From positions 1 through 7,905 of the forward strand of contig JAIRLT010000156.1 of assembly GCA_031259225.1 (NCBI GenBank): DNA of 7,905 nt, written 5' to 3'. The translations under genes were made by a program, and so were the position numbers. This document shows positions 1 to 6,312 of this stretch, in pieces. The notes below the pieces were generated by a model. It did no database searches. It saw only the letters and a list, made by a program, of their open reading frames with translations, and was not told the DNA's origin. Numbering within the stretch: position 1 is the first letter of the stretch; each line of letters starts with the position of its first letter. Source of the DNA: Prevotellaceae bacterium (lineage in GTDB: Bacteria > Bacteroidota > Bacteroidia > Bacteroidales > UBA932).

Positions 1-63
1 CAGGATGCGCGTCCGCGATGACGGCTTCCCGTATTCGCTTTATTGTAACCAACCGGAAATTAG

Positions 64-173
64 AAATAATGGTTAATGATTAATGGTTAGTGGTTAGCGC
101 TGGCGCGCCGGCTAACTTACACTTTACCCTTCACATTTTACACTTTACTCTTTACATTTTACAATTAAAAATC
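64..173. repeat. Two heptamer arrays around a GC-rich palindrome
   Basis: The spacer before the GH130 gene holds about four units of a taatggt-like word (about 67-97), then a GC-rich palindrome (TTAGC at 94-98, GGCGCGCC at 102-109, GCTAA at 111-115), then about seven units of a ctttaca/ttttaca word (about 116-170). Both arrays keep a 7-bp step with substitutions. No promoter or RNA gene was recognised in 1-182. Confidence 0.7.
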
Positions 174-182
174 AGCCATCAA

Positions 183-1193
183 ATGAACAAGACAACAAAC
201 CCGACTCCCCTTGCGGGAAACACCGGGCGCCCCTTTCCATGGGAAGACCGCCCAGCCAATGAAAAAGGCGTTATCTGGCGTTACTCCGCCAATCCGGTTA
301 TTCCGCGCGACCTGTTATCCACCTCCAATAGTATTTTCAACAGCGCCGTCGTGCCTTTTGGCGAGGGCTATGCGGGCGTGTTCCGCTGCGACGACACCAA
401 CCGCCGGATGCGCCTGCATGCAGGCTTTAGCCGCAACGGCATCCGGTGGGACATCAACGAAGAAGATATCCGCTTCACCGGCGCACACCCCGAGATAGGC
501 GCATGGGTGTATGGCTACGACCCGCGCGTGGTGTGGATAGGCGACCGCTACTATGTTACATGGTGCAACGGCTACCACGGTCCCACCATCGGCTGCGCAT
601 GGACAACGGATTTCAAGGTTTTCCACCGGTTGGAAAATGCTTTCCTGCCGTTCAATCGCAATGGGGTATTGTTCCCGCGCAAAATCAACGGTAACTTCGC
701 CATACTCTCGCGCCCCAGCGACAACGGGCATACGCCCTTCGGCGATATTTTTTACAGCGTATCGCCCGACATGGAGTTCTGGGGACGGCACCGCCATGTG
801 CTGTCGCCCGCGGAATTTGAAGTGAGCGCTTGGCAATGCACCAAAGTAGGCGCAGGTCCTGTTCCCATCGAAACCGCCGAAGGCTGGCTGCTGCTGTATC
901 ATGGCGTACTGGCGTCGTGCAACGGTTTTGTGTACAGTTTCGGCGCGGCGCTGTTAGACCGGGACGAGCCATGGAAAGTCCTTGCCCGCAGCGGCGCCTA
1001 CCTGCTATCGCCCCAAAAAGACTACGAGTGCACCGGCGACGTGCCGAATGTAACATTCCCCTGCGCCGCCCTCCACGACGCCGCCACCGGACGCCTCGCC
1101 ATCTACTACGGCTGCGCCGATACCGTAACGTCGCTTGCATTCGGCTACATTAACGACATCATCGCCTTCACCAAACGCACATCAATAGTATGA
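183..1193 (+). CDS. GH130 family beta-1,4-mannoside phosphorylase
   Basis: This 336-residue protein has the single-domain five-bladed propeller signature of glycoside hydrolase family 130. These cytoplasmic enzymes use phosphate to split beta-1,4-mannosides and release mannose 1-phosphate. Seen in the sequence: YDPR at residues 112-115, whose Asp113 matches the family's catalytic acid; TWCNGYHGPTIG at 126-137; FPRKING at 164-170; KVGAGPVPIE at 221-230; LLLYHG at 236-241; and YYGCADT at 308-314. Basic and His residues in these motifs normally bind phosphate. The length of about 336 and the short N-terminus resemble the mannooligosaccharide or Man-GlcNAc phosphorylase group rather than the longer mannosylglucose phosphorylases; that subgroup call is inference. 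I chose the ATG at 183 because the in-frame extension back to 90 is translated heptamer repeat. No TAnnTTTG promoter lies just upstream, so it may be read from a gene left of the window. The stop is followed after 3 bp by a repeat array. Confidence 0.9.
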   Translation: MNKTTNPTPLAGNTGRPFPWEDRPANEKGVIWRYSANPVIPRDLLSTSNSIFNSAVVPFGEGYAGVFRCDDTNRRMRLHAGFSRNGIRWDINEEDIRFTGAHPEIGAWVYGYDPRVVWIGDRYYVTWCNGYHGPTIGCAWTTDFKVFHRLENAFLPFNRNGVLFPRKINGNFAILSRPSDNGHTPFGDIFYSVSPDMEFWGRHRHVLSPAEFEVSAWQCTKVGAGPVPIETAEGWLLLYHGVLASCNGFVYSFGAALLDRDEPWKVLARSGAYLLSPQKDYECTGDVPNVTFPCAALHDAATGRLAIYYGCADTVTSLAFGYINDIIAFTKRTSIV

Positions 1194-1196
1194 CAG

Positions 1197-1238
1197 GAAT
1201 TAAGAATTAGGAATTAGGAATTAAGAATTAGGAATTGG
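1197..1238. repeat. Six-copy gaattag heptamer array
   Basis: Six consecutive 7-bp units start at 1197: gaattaa, gaattag, gaattag, gaattaa, gaattag, gaattgg. The array begins 3 bp after the GH130 stop codon and runs directly into GGCTGGCGTCGG (1237-1248), a copy of the GC-rich word found in other spacers here. Confidence 0.9.
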
Positions 1239-1271
1239 CTGGCGTCGGAATTGTGAAGTACAGGGAAAGAT

Positions 1272-1333
1272 ACAGGCAGGAATTATTAAAAGCCGTTGTC
1301 CTATTCCTTACATGCTTGTCCCGCCTGTTTTTT
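1272..1333 (+). terminator. Possible terminator after the GH130 gene
   Basis: ACAGGCAGG (1272-1280) pairs with CCCGCCTGT (1320-1328), 8 of 9 positions, and the right arm runs into six T residues (1328-1333). The loop of about 39 bases is long for an intrinsic terminator, so the call is weak. It lies between two convergent genes. Confidence 0.3.
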
Positions 1334-1377
1334 CAGCCGCTCCTTGCCGCTTGACCCCAATGGTATTATCTTTTTGT

Positions 1378-2442
1378 TTAAAAGATATACTGTACCCCGA
1401 ATTGATACCCTATGGAAACCTGCCGGAACTTGAAGCCGTTATGGTGTTTCCACAAGGCATGGCGAGGAAAAATACCCGTATGGCTGTCATCGTTTGTTTG
1501 CATGTAACTGATGCCTGTCCCGGCGAAAATTTCCATATGCGAGAAAAACCTGTAAGCGGCGCTCAGGCGGTAACCGGCTTTGAAAGCCGCATTTTTGGAC
1601 ATAATGAAATTCTCTACCGTTAGTTCATTGTTAATTCTAAAGCGGGGCGAACAGTTTATATGCGCACCCAATCCGCTTTCAACAAGCCAAGATTGGTTGC
1701 CTGCTTTGTGATTATATCCCAACCCGATGATACCGTAAGTAACCTTTCCGCCGGAACGAAAAGAAACTATCACGCTTCCCGTTTCGTTATAAGATAACGC
1801 GATACTTTTCTCCCCATTTTTAATAATGTTGATAATCGCAATGGGGTAATCGCTGCTATCCGCCACATTCACCAGCCCGGCAAACTGGATGCCTTTGACA
1901 TTCTTTGCCACATTCACCAGTCCGGCTATTTGAACGCCGCTGACATTAGCCGCCATATTCACCAGCCCAGCAAACTGGATGCCTCTGACATTCCCTGCCA
2001 TATTCACCAGTCCGGTCATTTGAACGCCACACATTTCACGACTCCTGTTCAATAACCCGGCAAACAGGAAACCATTATAATTATTCCCGATATTGTTTCC
2101 TAACCCCGACATCGCAAATCCATTACCGTTGTTTCCCGCATGATTGTACAATCCGGCGAACTGGAAACCCGTTATATTATTACGAACAATATTTGCCAAT
2201 CCGCTAAACGCAAATGCGCGTTCATCTCCGGAAACGCCCACCAGCAGGTTAACCGAAACGGCGTTGGAGTATTGGTGCGTGTGTTGTAACCCATGCGTGC
2301 TCACGGGATAGGTAAAACCGAATTTAAAACCCGAATAATAGGTAGTGTCTGTTTGAGAAAATAAGGCTACTGTTGCAATGAGGCAGCCCGTCATGGTTAA
2401 AAAAGCTTTTTTCATCGATAATTTTTTGGATTTTGGTTTCAT
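1378..2442 (-). CDS. LA_2272-type exported surface repeat protein
   Basis: The protein is 354 residues from ATG 2442, or 345 from ATG 2415, which gives a more typical signal peptide: MKKAFLTMTGCLIATVALFSQ, with cleavage likely after Ser-Gln. Neither start has a Shine-Dalgarno site. Residues about 79-194 (numbered from 2442) are eight 15-16 residue repeats of the form Q-[FIM]-[AT]-G-L-[VL]-N-x-[AG]-x-N-[VN]-x-G-[IVF]. About 160 residues follow with alternating short hydrophobic and aromatic strands, ending in VQYIF. The terminal Phe and the strand pattern suggest an outer-membrane or surface beta structure. The repeat pattern matches the LA_2272 surface-repeat family, which is common in Bacteroidota and has no known biochemical role. 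The Cys at residue 20 is not in a good lipobox, so a lipoprotein is unlikely. A promoter and a long inverted repeat lie upstream. Family call is from pattern recognition; localisation is inference. Confidence 0.8.
   Translation of the reverse strand: MKPKSKKLSMKKAFLTMTGCLIATVALFSQTDTTYYSGFKFGFTYPVSTHGLQHTHQYSNAVSVNLLVGVSGDERAFAFSGLANIVRNNITGFQFAGLYNHAGNNGNGFAMSGLGNNIGNNYNGFLFAGLLNRSREMCGVQMTGLVNMAGNVRGIQFAGLVNMAANVSGVQIAGLVNVAKNVKGIQFAGLVNVADSSDYPIAIINIIKNGEKSIALSYNETGSVIVSFRSGGKVTYGIIGLGYNHKAGNQSWLVESGLGAHINCSPRFRINNELTVENFIMSKNAAFKAGYRLSAAYRFFSHMEIFAGTGISYMQTNDDSHTGIFPRHALWKHHNGFKFRQVSIGYQFGVQYIF
1861..2208 (-). repeat. Intragenic 45/90-bp coding repeats
   Basis: This is the DNA behind the eight protein repeats. 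The downstream four copies are the most alike and alternate in two types (QFAGLVN..GV and Q[IM]..GLVN..GI), giving a 90-bp higher-order period. For example, ccagcccggcaaactgg at 1872 recurs at 1962 with one change. The upstream copies are more diverged. Confidence 0.75.
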
Positions 2443-2473
2443 TAAGTTTATCTTTTTCTATCCCCGCAACCAA

Positions 2474-2650
2474 AGAGATGGTTTTATTAAAAGAAAGTGA
2501 GTTGCAGTCCACTTTAGTTAGGTATATCCAATCACCTATAGATAGATAAACAGCAACCCACCAAAAAGGGATAGGTTACGCGCCTCTATCTATGATTAAA
2601 ACCTGGATATTTTAACTAAAAGGCACTTTCTTAAAAACGATGTCTCGAAA
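2474..2650. repeat. Long imperfect inverted repeat (hairpin leader or MITE-like)
   Basis: The two halves of this 177-bp block match as inverted copies in collinear order: AAGAAAGTG 2491-2499 with 2624-2632; TTTAGTTA 2513-2520 with 2613-2620; ATATCCA 2524-2530 with 2604-2610; ATAGATAGA 2538-2546 with 2585-2593; and looser matches further out (GAGA at 2475-2478 with TCTC at 2643-2646) and near the centre (AACC with GGTT). Insertions of 5-9 bp interrupt the arms. It fills most of the 305-bp gap between aroC and the repeat-protein gene, and starts just after that gene's predicted transcription start. It could be a structured 5' leader or a decayed non-autonomous element. No other gene was seen in 2443-2747. 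Confidence 0.65.
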
Positions 2651-2657
2651 GACTCCA

Positions 2658-2688
2658 CAAAAATAGATAAAAACATATTACTACCAAA
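2658..2688 (-). promoter_or_regulatory. Bacteroidota-type promoter for the repeat-protein gene
   Basis: On the minus strand TTTG (2688-2685) is followed after 19 bp by TATTTTTG (2665-2658), a full match to the -33 TTTG / -7 TAnnTTTG consensus. Transcription would start near 2651, giving a leader of roughly 210-235 nt that consists mostly of the inverted repeat. Confidence 0.65.
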
Positions 2689-2747
2689 ATTTATAACCAA
2701 AAACCTTCATAAATTTAAAAGTGTATCCGGTCAGGGATGAAAAGAAA

Positions 2748-3731
2748 TTACACCACATCATTTTTCCGTGCTTGCGCCAAATCCGCCAACACAATGGCGG
2801 TGGCGGCTTCCACAATCACGGGGACGCGCAAGGCAATGCAGGCGTCATGGCGACCGTGGACGGAAAATGTTTCCGGCTGTCCGGTTTGCAGGTTGAGGGT
2901 GGTTTGCGGCTTGGCAATGCTCGAAGTGGGTTTTACCGCTACCCGGAAATATAATTCATTACCGTTGGTGATACCGCCATTGACGCCGCCGGCATGATTG
3001 GTCTGCGTGGTTCCATCGGTGGAAATAAACGCGTCGTTATGCTGGGAGCCGCATAACCGCGCGGCTTCGAAGCCGGCGCCAAATTCAATGGCTTTAATGC
3101 CGGGAATGGAAAAAATCAAATGGCTCAAGAGTGCTTCCACCGAATTGAAAAACGGGCTACCCCACCCTGCCGGTATATTTTTCGCCGAACAGGTAACAAT
3201 GCCGCCAATCGAATTGTTTGCCGCCACCGCCTTGTCCACCGCTGCGGCAATATGCGGGCTGCCGCCGGCTTCCGCCAGTTCCGCCGCCACCGTTGCCGGC
3301 GCTATGAGTTTTTTGGCAATCACGCCTGCCGCTACCAATGCGACGGTCAGGCGTCCCGAGAAATGCCCGCTGCCGCGCAAATCATTAAAACCATTCCACT
3401 TTTTGGACGCCGTAAAGTCGGCATGCCCCGGGCGGGGCGTGTGGCGGAAGCGTTCATAATCCGCCGGACGAACGTCGCCGTTGTCAAAAAGGATAGCAAT
3501 GGGCGCACCGGTGGTATAACCGTTGTACACGCCGCCGGCGATTTTGGGAATATCGGCTTCCCTGCGCGCCGTAGTGCCTTTGGCGCCGCTCTGCCGCCGT
3601 TGCAGGTCATTGGTGAAATCACCGGCAGCCAATAACACGCCTGCCGGGCAACCGTCCACCAACACGCCTACCAACGCGCCGTGCGACTCGCCAAAAATAC
3701 TTATCCTGAAAAATTGTCCAAAGGTATTCAT
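2748..3731 (-). CDS. aroC: Chorismate synthase
   Basis: Chorismate synthase (EC 4.2.3.5) converts EPSP to chorismate using reduced FMN, the last step of the shikimate pathway, in the cytoplasm. The 327-residue protein shows FGESHG at 13-18 (His17), TTARREAD at 53-60, RPGHADFTASKKWNGFND at 100-117 (His103), the RGSGHFSGRLT loop at 119-129, and GRHDACIALRVPVIVEA at 293-309 (Asp296). His17, His103 and Asp296 match the conserved catalytic positions. The protein is shorter than the usual 350-360 residues and the HFSGRLT loop is the compact type I associate with clostridial enzymes, not the RSSARET loop of many other AroC proteins. The start at 3731 gives a complete N-terminus. It lies 153 bp downstream of aroA on the same strand with no promoter seen between them, so co-transcription is likely. 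Its upstream region is a heptamer array ending 8 bp before the ATG, with no Shine-Dalgarno site. Confidence 0.95.
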   Translation of the reverse strand: MNTFGQFFRISIFGESHGALVGVLVDGCPAGVLLAAGDFTNDLQRRQSGAKGTTARREADIPKIAGGVYNGYTTGAPIAILFDNGDVRPADYERFRHTPRPGHADFTASKKWNGFNDLRGSGHFSGRLTVALVAAGVIAKKLIAPATVAAELAEAGGSPHIAAAVDKAVAANNSIGGIVTCSAKNIPAGWGSPFFNSVEALLSHLIFSIPGIKAIEFGAGFEAARLCGSQHNDAFISTDGTTQTNHAGGVNGGITNGNELYFRVAVKPTSSIAKPQTTLNLQTGQPETFSVHGRHDACIALRVPVIVEAATAIVLADLAQARKNDVV

Positions 3732-3739
3732 TATATATT

Positions 3740-3842
3740 AGTCATAAGTCGTAAGTCGTAAGTTGTAAGTCATAAGTCATAAGTCATAAGTCATAAGTCA
3801 TAAGTCGTAAGTCGTAAGTCATAAGTCGTAAGTCATAAGTCG
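3740..3842. repeat. agtcata/agtcgta heptamer array, 14 copies
   Basis: Fourteen full 7-bp units (3740-3837) and a 5-bp partial unit follow each other without a break. Units are agtcata or agtcgta, with one agttgta. The array sits between aroA and aroC, ending 8 bp from the aroC start codon, and is joined on the right to a GC-rich word (CGCGGC...GTGGCGCC, 3841-3862). Confidence 0.95.
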
Positions 3843-3864
3843 CGGCAAGCGCTGTGGCGCCAGT

Positions 3865-3898
3865 TAATTTTCAACTTTCCATTTTCAACTTTCCATTA
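3865..3898. repeat. ttttcaa/ctttcca heptamers at the aroA 3' end
   Basis: Alternating ttttcaa and ctttcca words (about 3868-3895) repeat with a 7-bp step and contain the aroA stop codon (3885-3887). The last aroA codons (Met-Glu-Ser) are therefore repeat-encoded. The same tttcaac word recurs at 7255-7284. Confidence 0.75.
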
Positions 3899-5141
3899 AT
3901 ACCGTTTCCATGTCGGTGAAAAAAGCGGGGTAAGATTTGTTTACGCATTGGGTATCGTCTATCTCTACCGCTTCATCTGTGAAAAGTCCGGCACAGGCTG
4001 CCGCCATAGCCATGCGGTGGTCATGGAATGATGATACTTTTCCGCCATGCACGCTGCCGCCATGTACTGCCATTTCATTTTTTTCAATGGTAATGGTAAC
4101 GCCCAGTTTCCCGAAAGTGTCCTGCAAGGCTGCCGCACGGTTGCTTTCCTTGTGCACCAACCGTTCCGCCCCTTCAATAATAGAAATGCCGTTGCAAAAA
4201 GCCGCCAGTAACACCACCGGCGGAAATAAATCGGGACAGTCGGATGCGTTGAAACGAAAGGCATTCAACGATCCGCGCCGCACCGTCAATGCGCCGCCGG
4301 TCCATTGCAGTTGAGCGCCGGCTTGCTGCAACACTTGCAACATCGCCCGGTCTGCCTGTGCGCTGCCGGCATGCAAACCTTCCATAGTAATCCCGCCGCC
4401 AATCGCCGCCGCCGCCAGCCAAAAAGCGGCGCCGCTCCAATCGCCCTCTACGGTATAAGTTTGCGGCGTGTAGCGTTGGTTACCGCGTATTTTAAACTGT
4501 TCATAGCCGTTATTCTCCACAGTAATACCAAATGTTTGCAACAACTCCAGCGTCATATCCACATACGGACGGCTGGCTAATTTTTTCACCGTAATTCCGG
4601 AATTGCCATGAAGCAACGGCAGCGTCATCAACAACCCGGAAATGATTTGCGAACTGGTCGAAGCATCTATCGTTGCGGTGCCGTGTTGCAATGCGCCGTG
4701 CAGTTGCAAGGGAAGATAGCGACCGCCGGTAGCGGTTGCGGTAACGCCAAAAGCCGCCAAAGCGGTTATCAAATCATTCATCGGACGGCGAAGCAAAGTG
4801 CCGCTGCCGGTAATTGCCGCCGCCGGATAAAGCAATGCCGCCACCGGTGCAAACAACCGCGCACACAACGCCGACTCCCGCACATGTAACGAAACGCCGG
4901 TTCCCGGCAAAGGGAACCGGGTTTGCGAAACGCCGGTTATCCGATAGCCGGCGGCGGTTGTTTCGATTTGTGCACCCAATATTTTTGCGGCATCCACAGC
5001 CGCCAATGCATCGTCGCACTGCGACGGATTGCGCACTTCACTTGCGCCCTGCGCCAACAATGCGGCTGCAATGGCGCGTTGCGTCATGCTTTTCGATGCA
5101 GGCGCACATATACTACCTTGTATTTTCCGTTTGCTATTCAT
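3885..5141 (-). CDS. aroA: 3-phosphoshikimate 1-carboxyvinyltransferase (EPSP synthase)
   Basis: EPSP synthase (EC 2.5.1.19) transfers the enolpyruvyl group of PEP to shikimate 3-phosphate, the step before AroC. From ATG 5141 the protein has 418 residues, close to the family norm. Motifs: PASKSMTQR at 14-22 (Lys17, Arg22), RESALCARLF at 88-97, STSSQ at 161-165, RPYVDMT at 191-197, VEGDWSGAAFWL at 231-242, DCPDLFPP at 301-308 (Asp304), RLVHKESNR at 327-335 (Glu332), FHDHRMAMAA at 372-381 and NKSYPAF at 401-407. An in-frame ATG at 5216 lies inside the predicted -7 box and would add an atypical extension, so I reject it. Ala91 aligns by eye with Gly96 of the E. coli enzyme. The stop codon lies in a heptamer repeat. 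aroC follows on the same strand, and cdaA is divergent. Confidence 0.95.
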   Translation of the reverse strand: MNSKRKIQGSICAPASKSMTQRAIAAALLAQGASEVRNPSQCDDALAAVDAAKILGAQIETTAAGYRITGVSQTRFPLPGTGVSLHVRESALCARLFAPVAALLYPAAAITGSGTLLRRPMNDLITALAAFGVTATATGGRYLPLQLHGALQHGTATIDASTSSQIISGLLMTLPLLHGNSGITVKKLASRPYVDMTLELLQTFGITVENNGYEQFKIRGNQRYTPQTYTVEGDWSGAAFWLAAAAIGGGITMEGLHAGSAQADRAMLQVLQQAGAQLQWTGGALTVRRGSLNAFRFNASDCPDLFPPVVLLAAFCNGISIIEGAERLVHKESNRAAALQDTFGKLGVTITIEKNEMAVHGGSVHGGKVSSFHDHRMAMAAACAGLFTDEAVEIDDTQCVNKSYPAFFTDMETVLMES

Positions 5142-5156
5142 TTTCCCGTTCGGCGC

Positions 5157-5172
5157 CGGCGGGCTTCCGCCG
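5157..5172 (-). promoter_or_regulatory. Perfect hairpin in the aroA leader
   Basis: CGGCGG (5157-5162), a four-base loop and CCGCCG (5167-5172) form a perfect six-pair GC stem 15 nt before the aroA start codon. It could impede initiation or may be another GC-rich spacer word. Function is not known. Confidence 0.45.
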
Positions 5173-5209
5173 TGTCCCTTAAAAAATTCGTATGGATGAT
5201 TTTTGTTTG

Positions 5210-5240
5210 CAAACATACGGAATATTTTTAATTACTGAAA
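5210..5240 (-). promoter_or_regulatory. Promoter for aroA
   Basis: TATGTTTG on the minus strand (5217-5210) fits TAnnTTTG. A partial -33 box, TTTC (5240-5237), sits 19 bp upstream. The -7 box overlaps a 10-bp perfect palindrome, GTTTGCAAAC (5205-5214), a possible operator. The predicted start near 5204 gives a leader of about 60 nt, which supports ATG 5141. Confidence 0.55.
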
Positions 5241-5258
5241 GTTTTTTTTGTATCTTTG
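5227..5258 (+). promoter_or_regulatory. Promoter for cdaA
   Basis: TATCTTTG (5251-5258) is a full TAnnTTTG box. A -33 region rich in T (TTTA, 5227-5230) lies 20 bp upstream. The box ends only 8 bp before the ATG at 5267, so the transcript would have almost no leader. It faces away from the aroA promoter. Confidence 0.6.
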
Positions 5259-5266
5259 CAAGCATT

Positions 5267-6055
5267 ATGCTTGATTTTATCCATTTTAACCTGTCCGATG
5301 TCTTGGATATTGTAGCGGTGGCATTCCTGTTGTACCAGATTTATAAACTTATCCGCGGTACAACGGCTATTAACATTTTTACCGGTATTTTGTTGCTTTA
5401 TTTTTTGTGGTTCATTGTACGGGCATTGAATATGCAGCTCCTTTCGACCATACTGGGACAAGTATTGGGTGTAGGTATTATTGCGATTATTATCGTATTC
5501 CAGCAGGAAATACGCCGCTTCCTGCTGCACCTCGGGTCGCGCTTTAACAGCCAGCGCTACGCTTGGCTACAACGCTTTTTCAAGCAACGCACACACGCGC
5601 ATATCGAATTGGATATTGATTCCATCACGCGCGCCTGCCGGCAAATGTCGGAAACGAAAACCGGCGCCCTGATTGTGATTGAACGCCATTCGCCCATGGC
5701 GATGTATGCCGAAACCGGCGATATTATCGATGCGCGGATAAGCAGCCGGTTGCTTCAAAACCTTTTTTTCAAAAATGCGCCATTGCACGACGGCGCGGTA
5801 ATTATCAGCCGCAATAAAATCCTTGCGGCACGTTGCACATTACCTATCAGCGAGCAAGTATATATTCCTGCGCAGTACGGTATGCGCCACCGCGCAGCCG
5901 TAGGACTGACAGAGCAAACCGATGCTGTTGTGATTGTAGTATCCGAAGAAACCGGCGATATTTCCCTTGTCAAAAATGCCGTCATTAACCGCATGGAAGG
6001 CGGCGCCAATGAATTGCGCATAAAAATCATTTCCACGTTAAGCGAGATAAGTTAA
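5267..6055 (+). CDS. cdaA: Membrane diadenylate cyclase CdaA (DacA family)
   Basis: CdaA (EC 2.7.7.85) makes the second messenger cyclic di-AMP from two ATP at the inner membrane. From ATG 5267 it has 262 residues, normal for the family. Three hydrophobic segments (about 12-28, 36-55 and 60-79) precede FQQEIRRFLLHLGSRF (78-93) and the cytosolic DAC domain. The DAC signatures are complete: GALIVIER (133-140), LHDGAVII (173-180, DGA motif) and GMRHRAAVGLTE (205-216, RHR motif), so an active cyclase is expected. An in-frame ATG at 5192 lies upstream of the -7 box and would add 25 atypical residues. The gene stands alone, without folP, which often precedes it in Bacteroidota (general knowledge), and converges on plsY. 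A repeat array starts at the base after its stop codon. Confidence 0.95.
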   Translation: MLDFIHFNLSDVLDIVAVAFLLYQIYKLIRGTTAINIFTGILLLYFLWFIVRALNMQLLSTILGQVLGVGIIAIIIVFQQEIRRFLLHLGSRFNSQRYAWLQRFFKQRTHAHIELDIDSITRACRQMSETKTGALIVIERHSPMAMYAETGDIIDARISSRLLQNLFFKNAPLHDGAVIISRNKILAARCTLPISEQVYIPAQYGMRHRAAVGLTEQTDAVVIVVSEETGDISLVKNAVINRMEGGANELRIKIISTLSEIS

Positions 6056-6165
6056 GGGCGAAGGGGCGAAAGGTGAAAGGGTAAAGGGTGAAAGGGTAAA
6101 GGGTGAAAAGGTAAAGGGTGAAAAGGTAAAGGGTGAAAAGGTAAAGGGTGAAAAGGTAAAGGAAG
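6056..6165. repeat. gggtgaa/ggtaaa array after cdaA (15-bp units)
   Basis: Six units of 15 bp, gggtgaaaaggtaaa with small changes, run from 6071 to 6160, with degenerate copies (gggcgaa, gggcgaa) at 6056-6070. Each unit is one 7-bp and one 8-bp word. The array begins immediately after the cdaA stop codon and is followed by the GC-rich word GTTGGCGCCGG (6178-6188). Confidence 0.9.
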
Positions 6166-6270
6166 GCATGAAGCAAGTTGGCGCCGGTGCATTTTCACAT
6201 CATCTTCACATCATCTATGGATTGTTTCGTCCCGCCTGCAATGACACCGGAACGACGGGCACTATATAGC

Positions 6271-6312
6271 TTCGCCCTTCACCCTTCACCCTTTACCCTT
6301 CACCCTTTTTAT
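6271..6312. repeat. Inverted copy of the gggtgaa array at the plsY 3' end
   Basis: Read on the minus strand this is aagggtg, aagggta, aagggtg, aagggtg, aagggcg: the same word as the array after cdaA, in opposite orientation. It encodes the last plsY codons (Lys-Gly-Glu-Gly) and supplies the TAA stop (6295-6293). Confidence 0.85.

Noticed and set aside
2..76. Possible 3' end of an upstream gene (reads DDGFPYSLYCNQPE, stop at 74-76)
   Set aside because: A second frame is equally open, the piece is too short to identify, and its end runs toward repeat DNA.
90..182. N-terminal extension of the GH130 ORF from ATG 90
   Set aside because: It translates the ctttaca/ttttaca heptamer array (HFTLHILHFTLYIL) and has no counterpart in the family; ATG 183 gives a normal length.
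2474..2688. Invertible promoter flanked by inverted repeats
   Set aside because: The promoter lies outside the palindrome and the two arms are separated only by a short centre, so there is no invertible segment.
3120..3635. Plus-strand ORFs opposite aroC and aroA
   Set aside because: They are antisense shadows of well-identified enzymes, with arginine/alanine-rich composition and no motifs.
5142..5216. Upstream ATG for aroA at 5216
   Set aside because: The codon lies inside the predicted -7 box and the added residues do not resemble an EPSP synthase N-terminus.
5192..5266. Upstream ATG for cdaA at 5192
   Set aside because: It precedes the predicted promoter, and family members begin at the position of ATG 5267.
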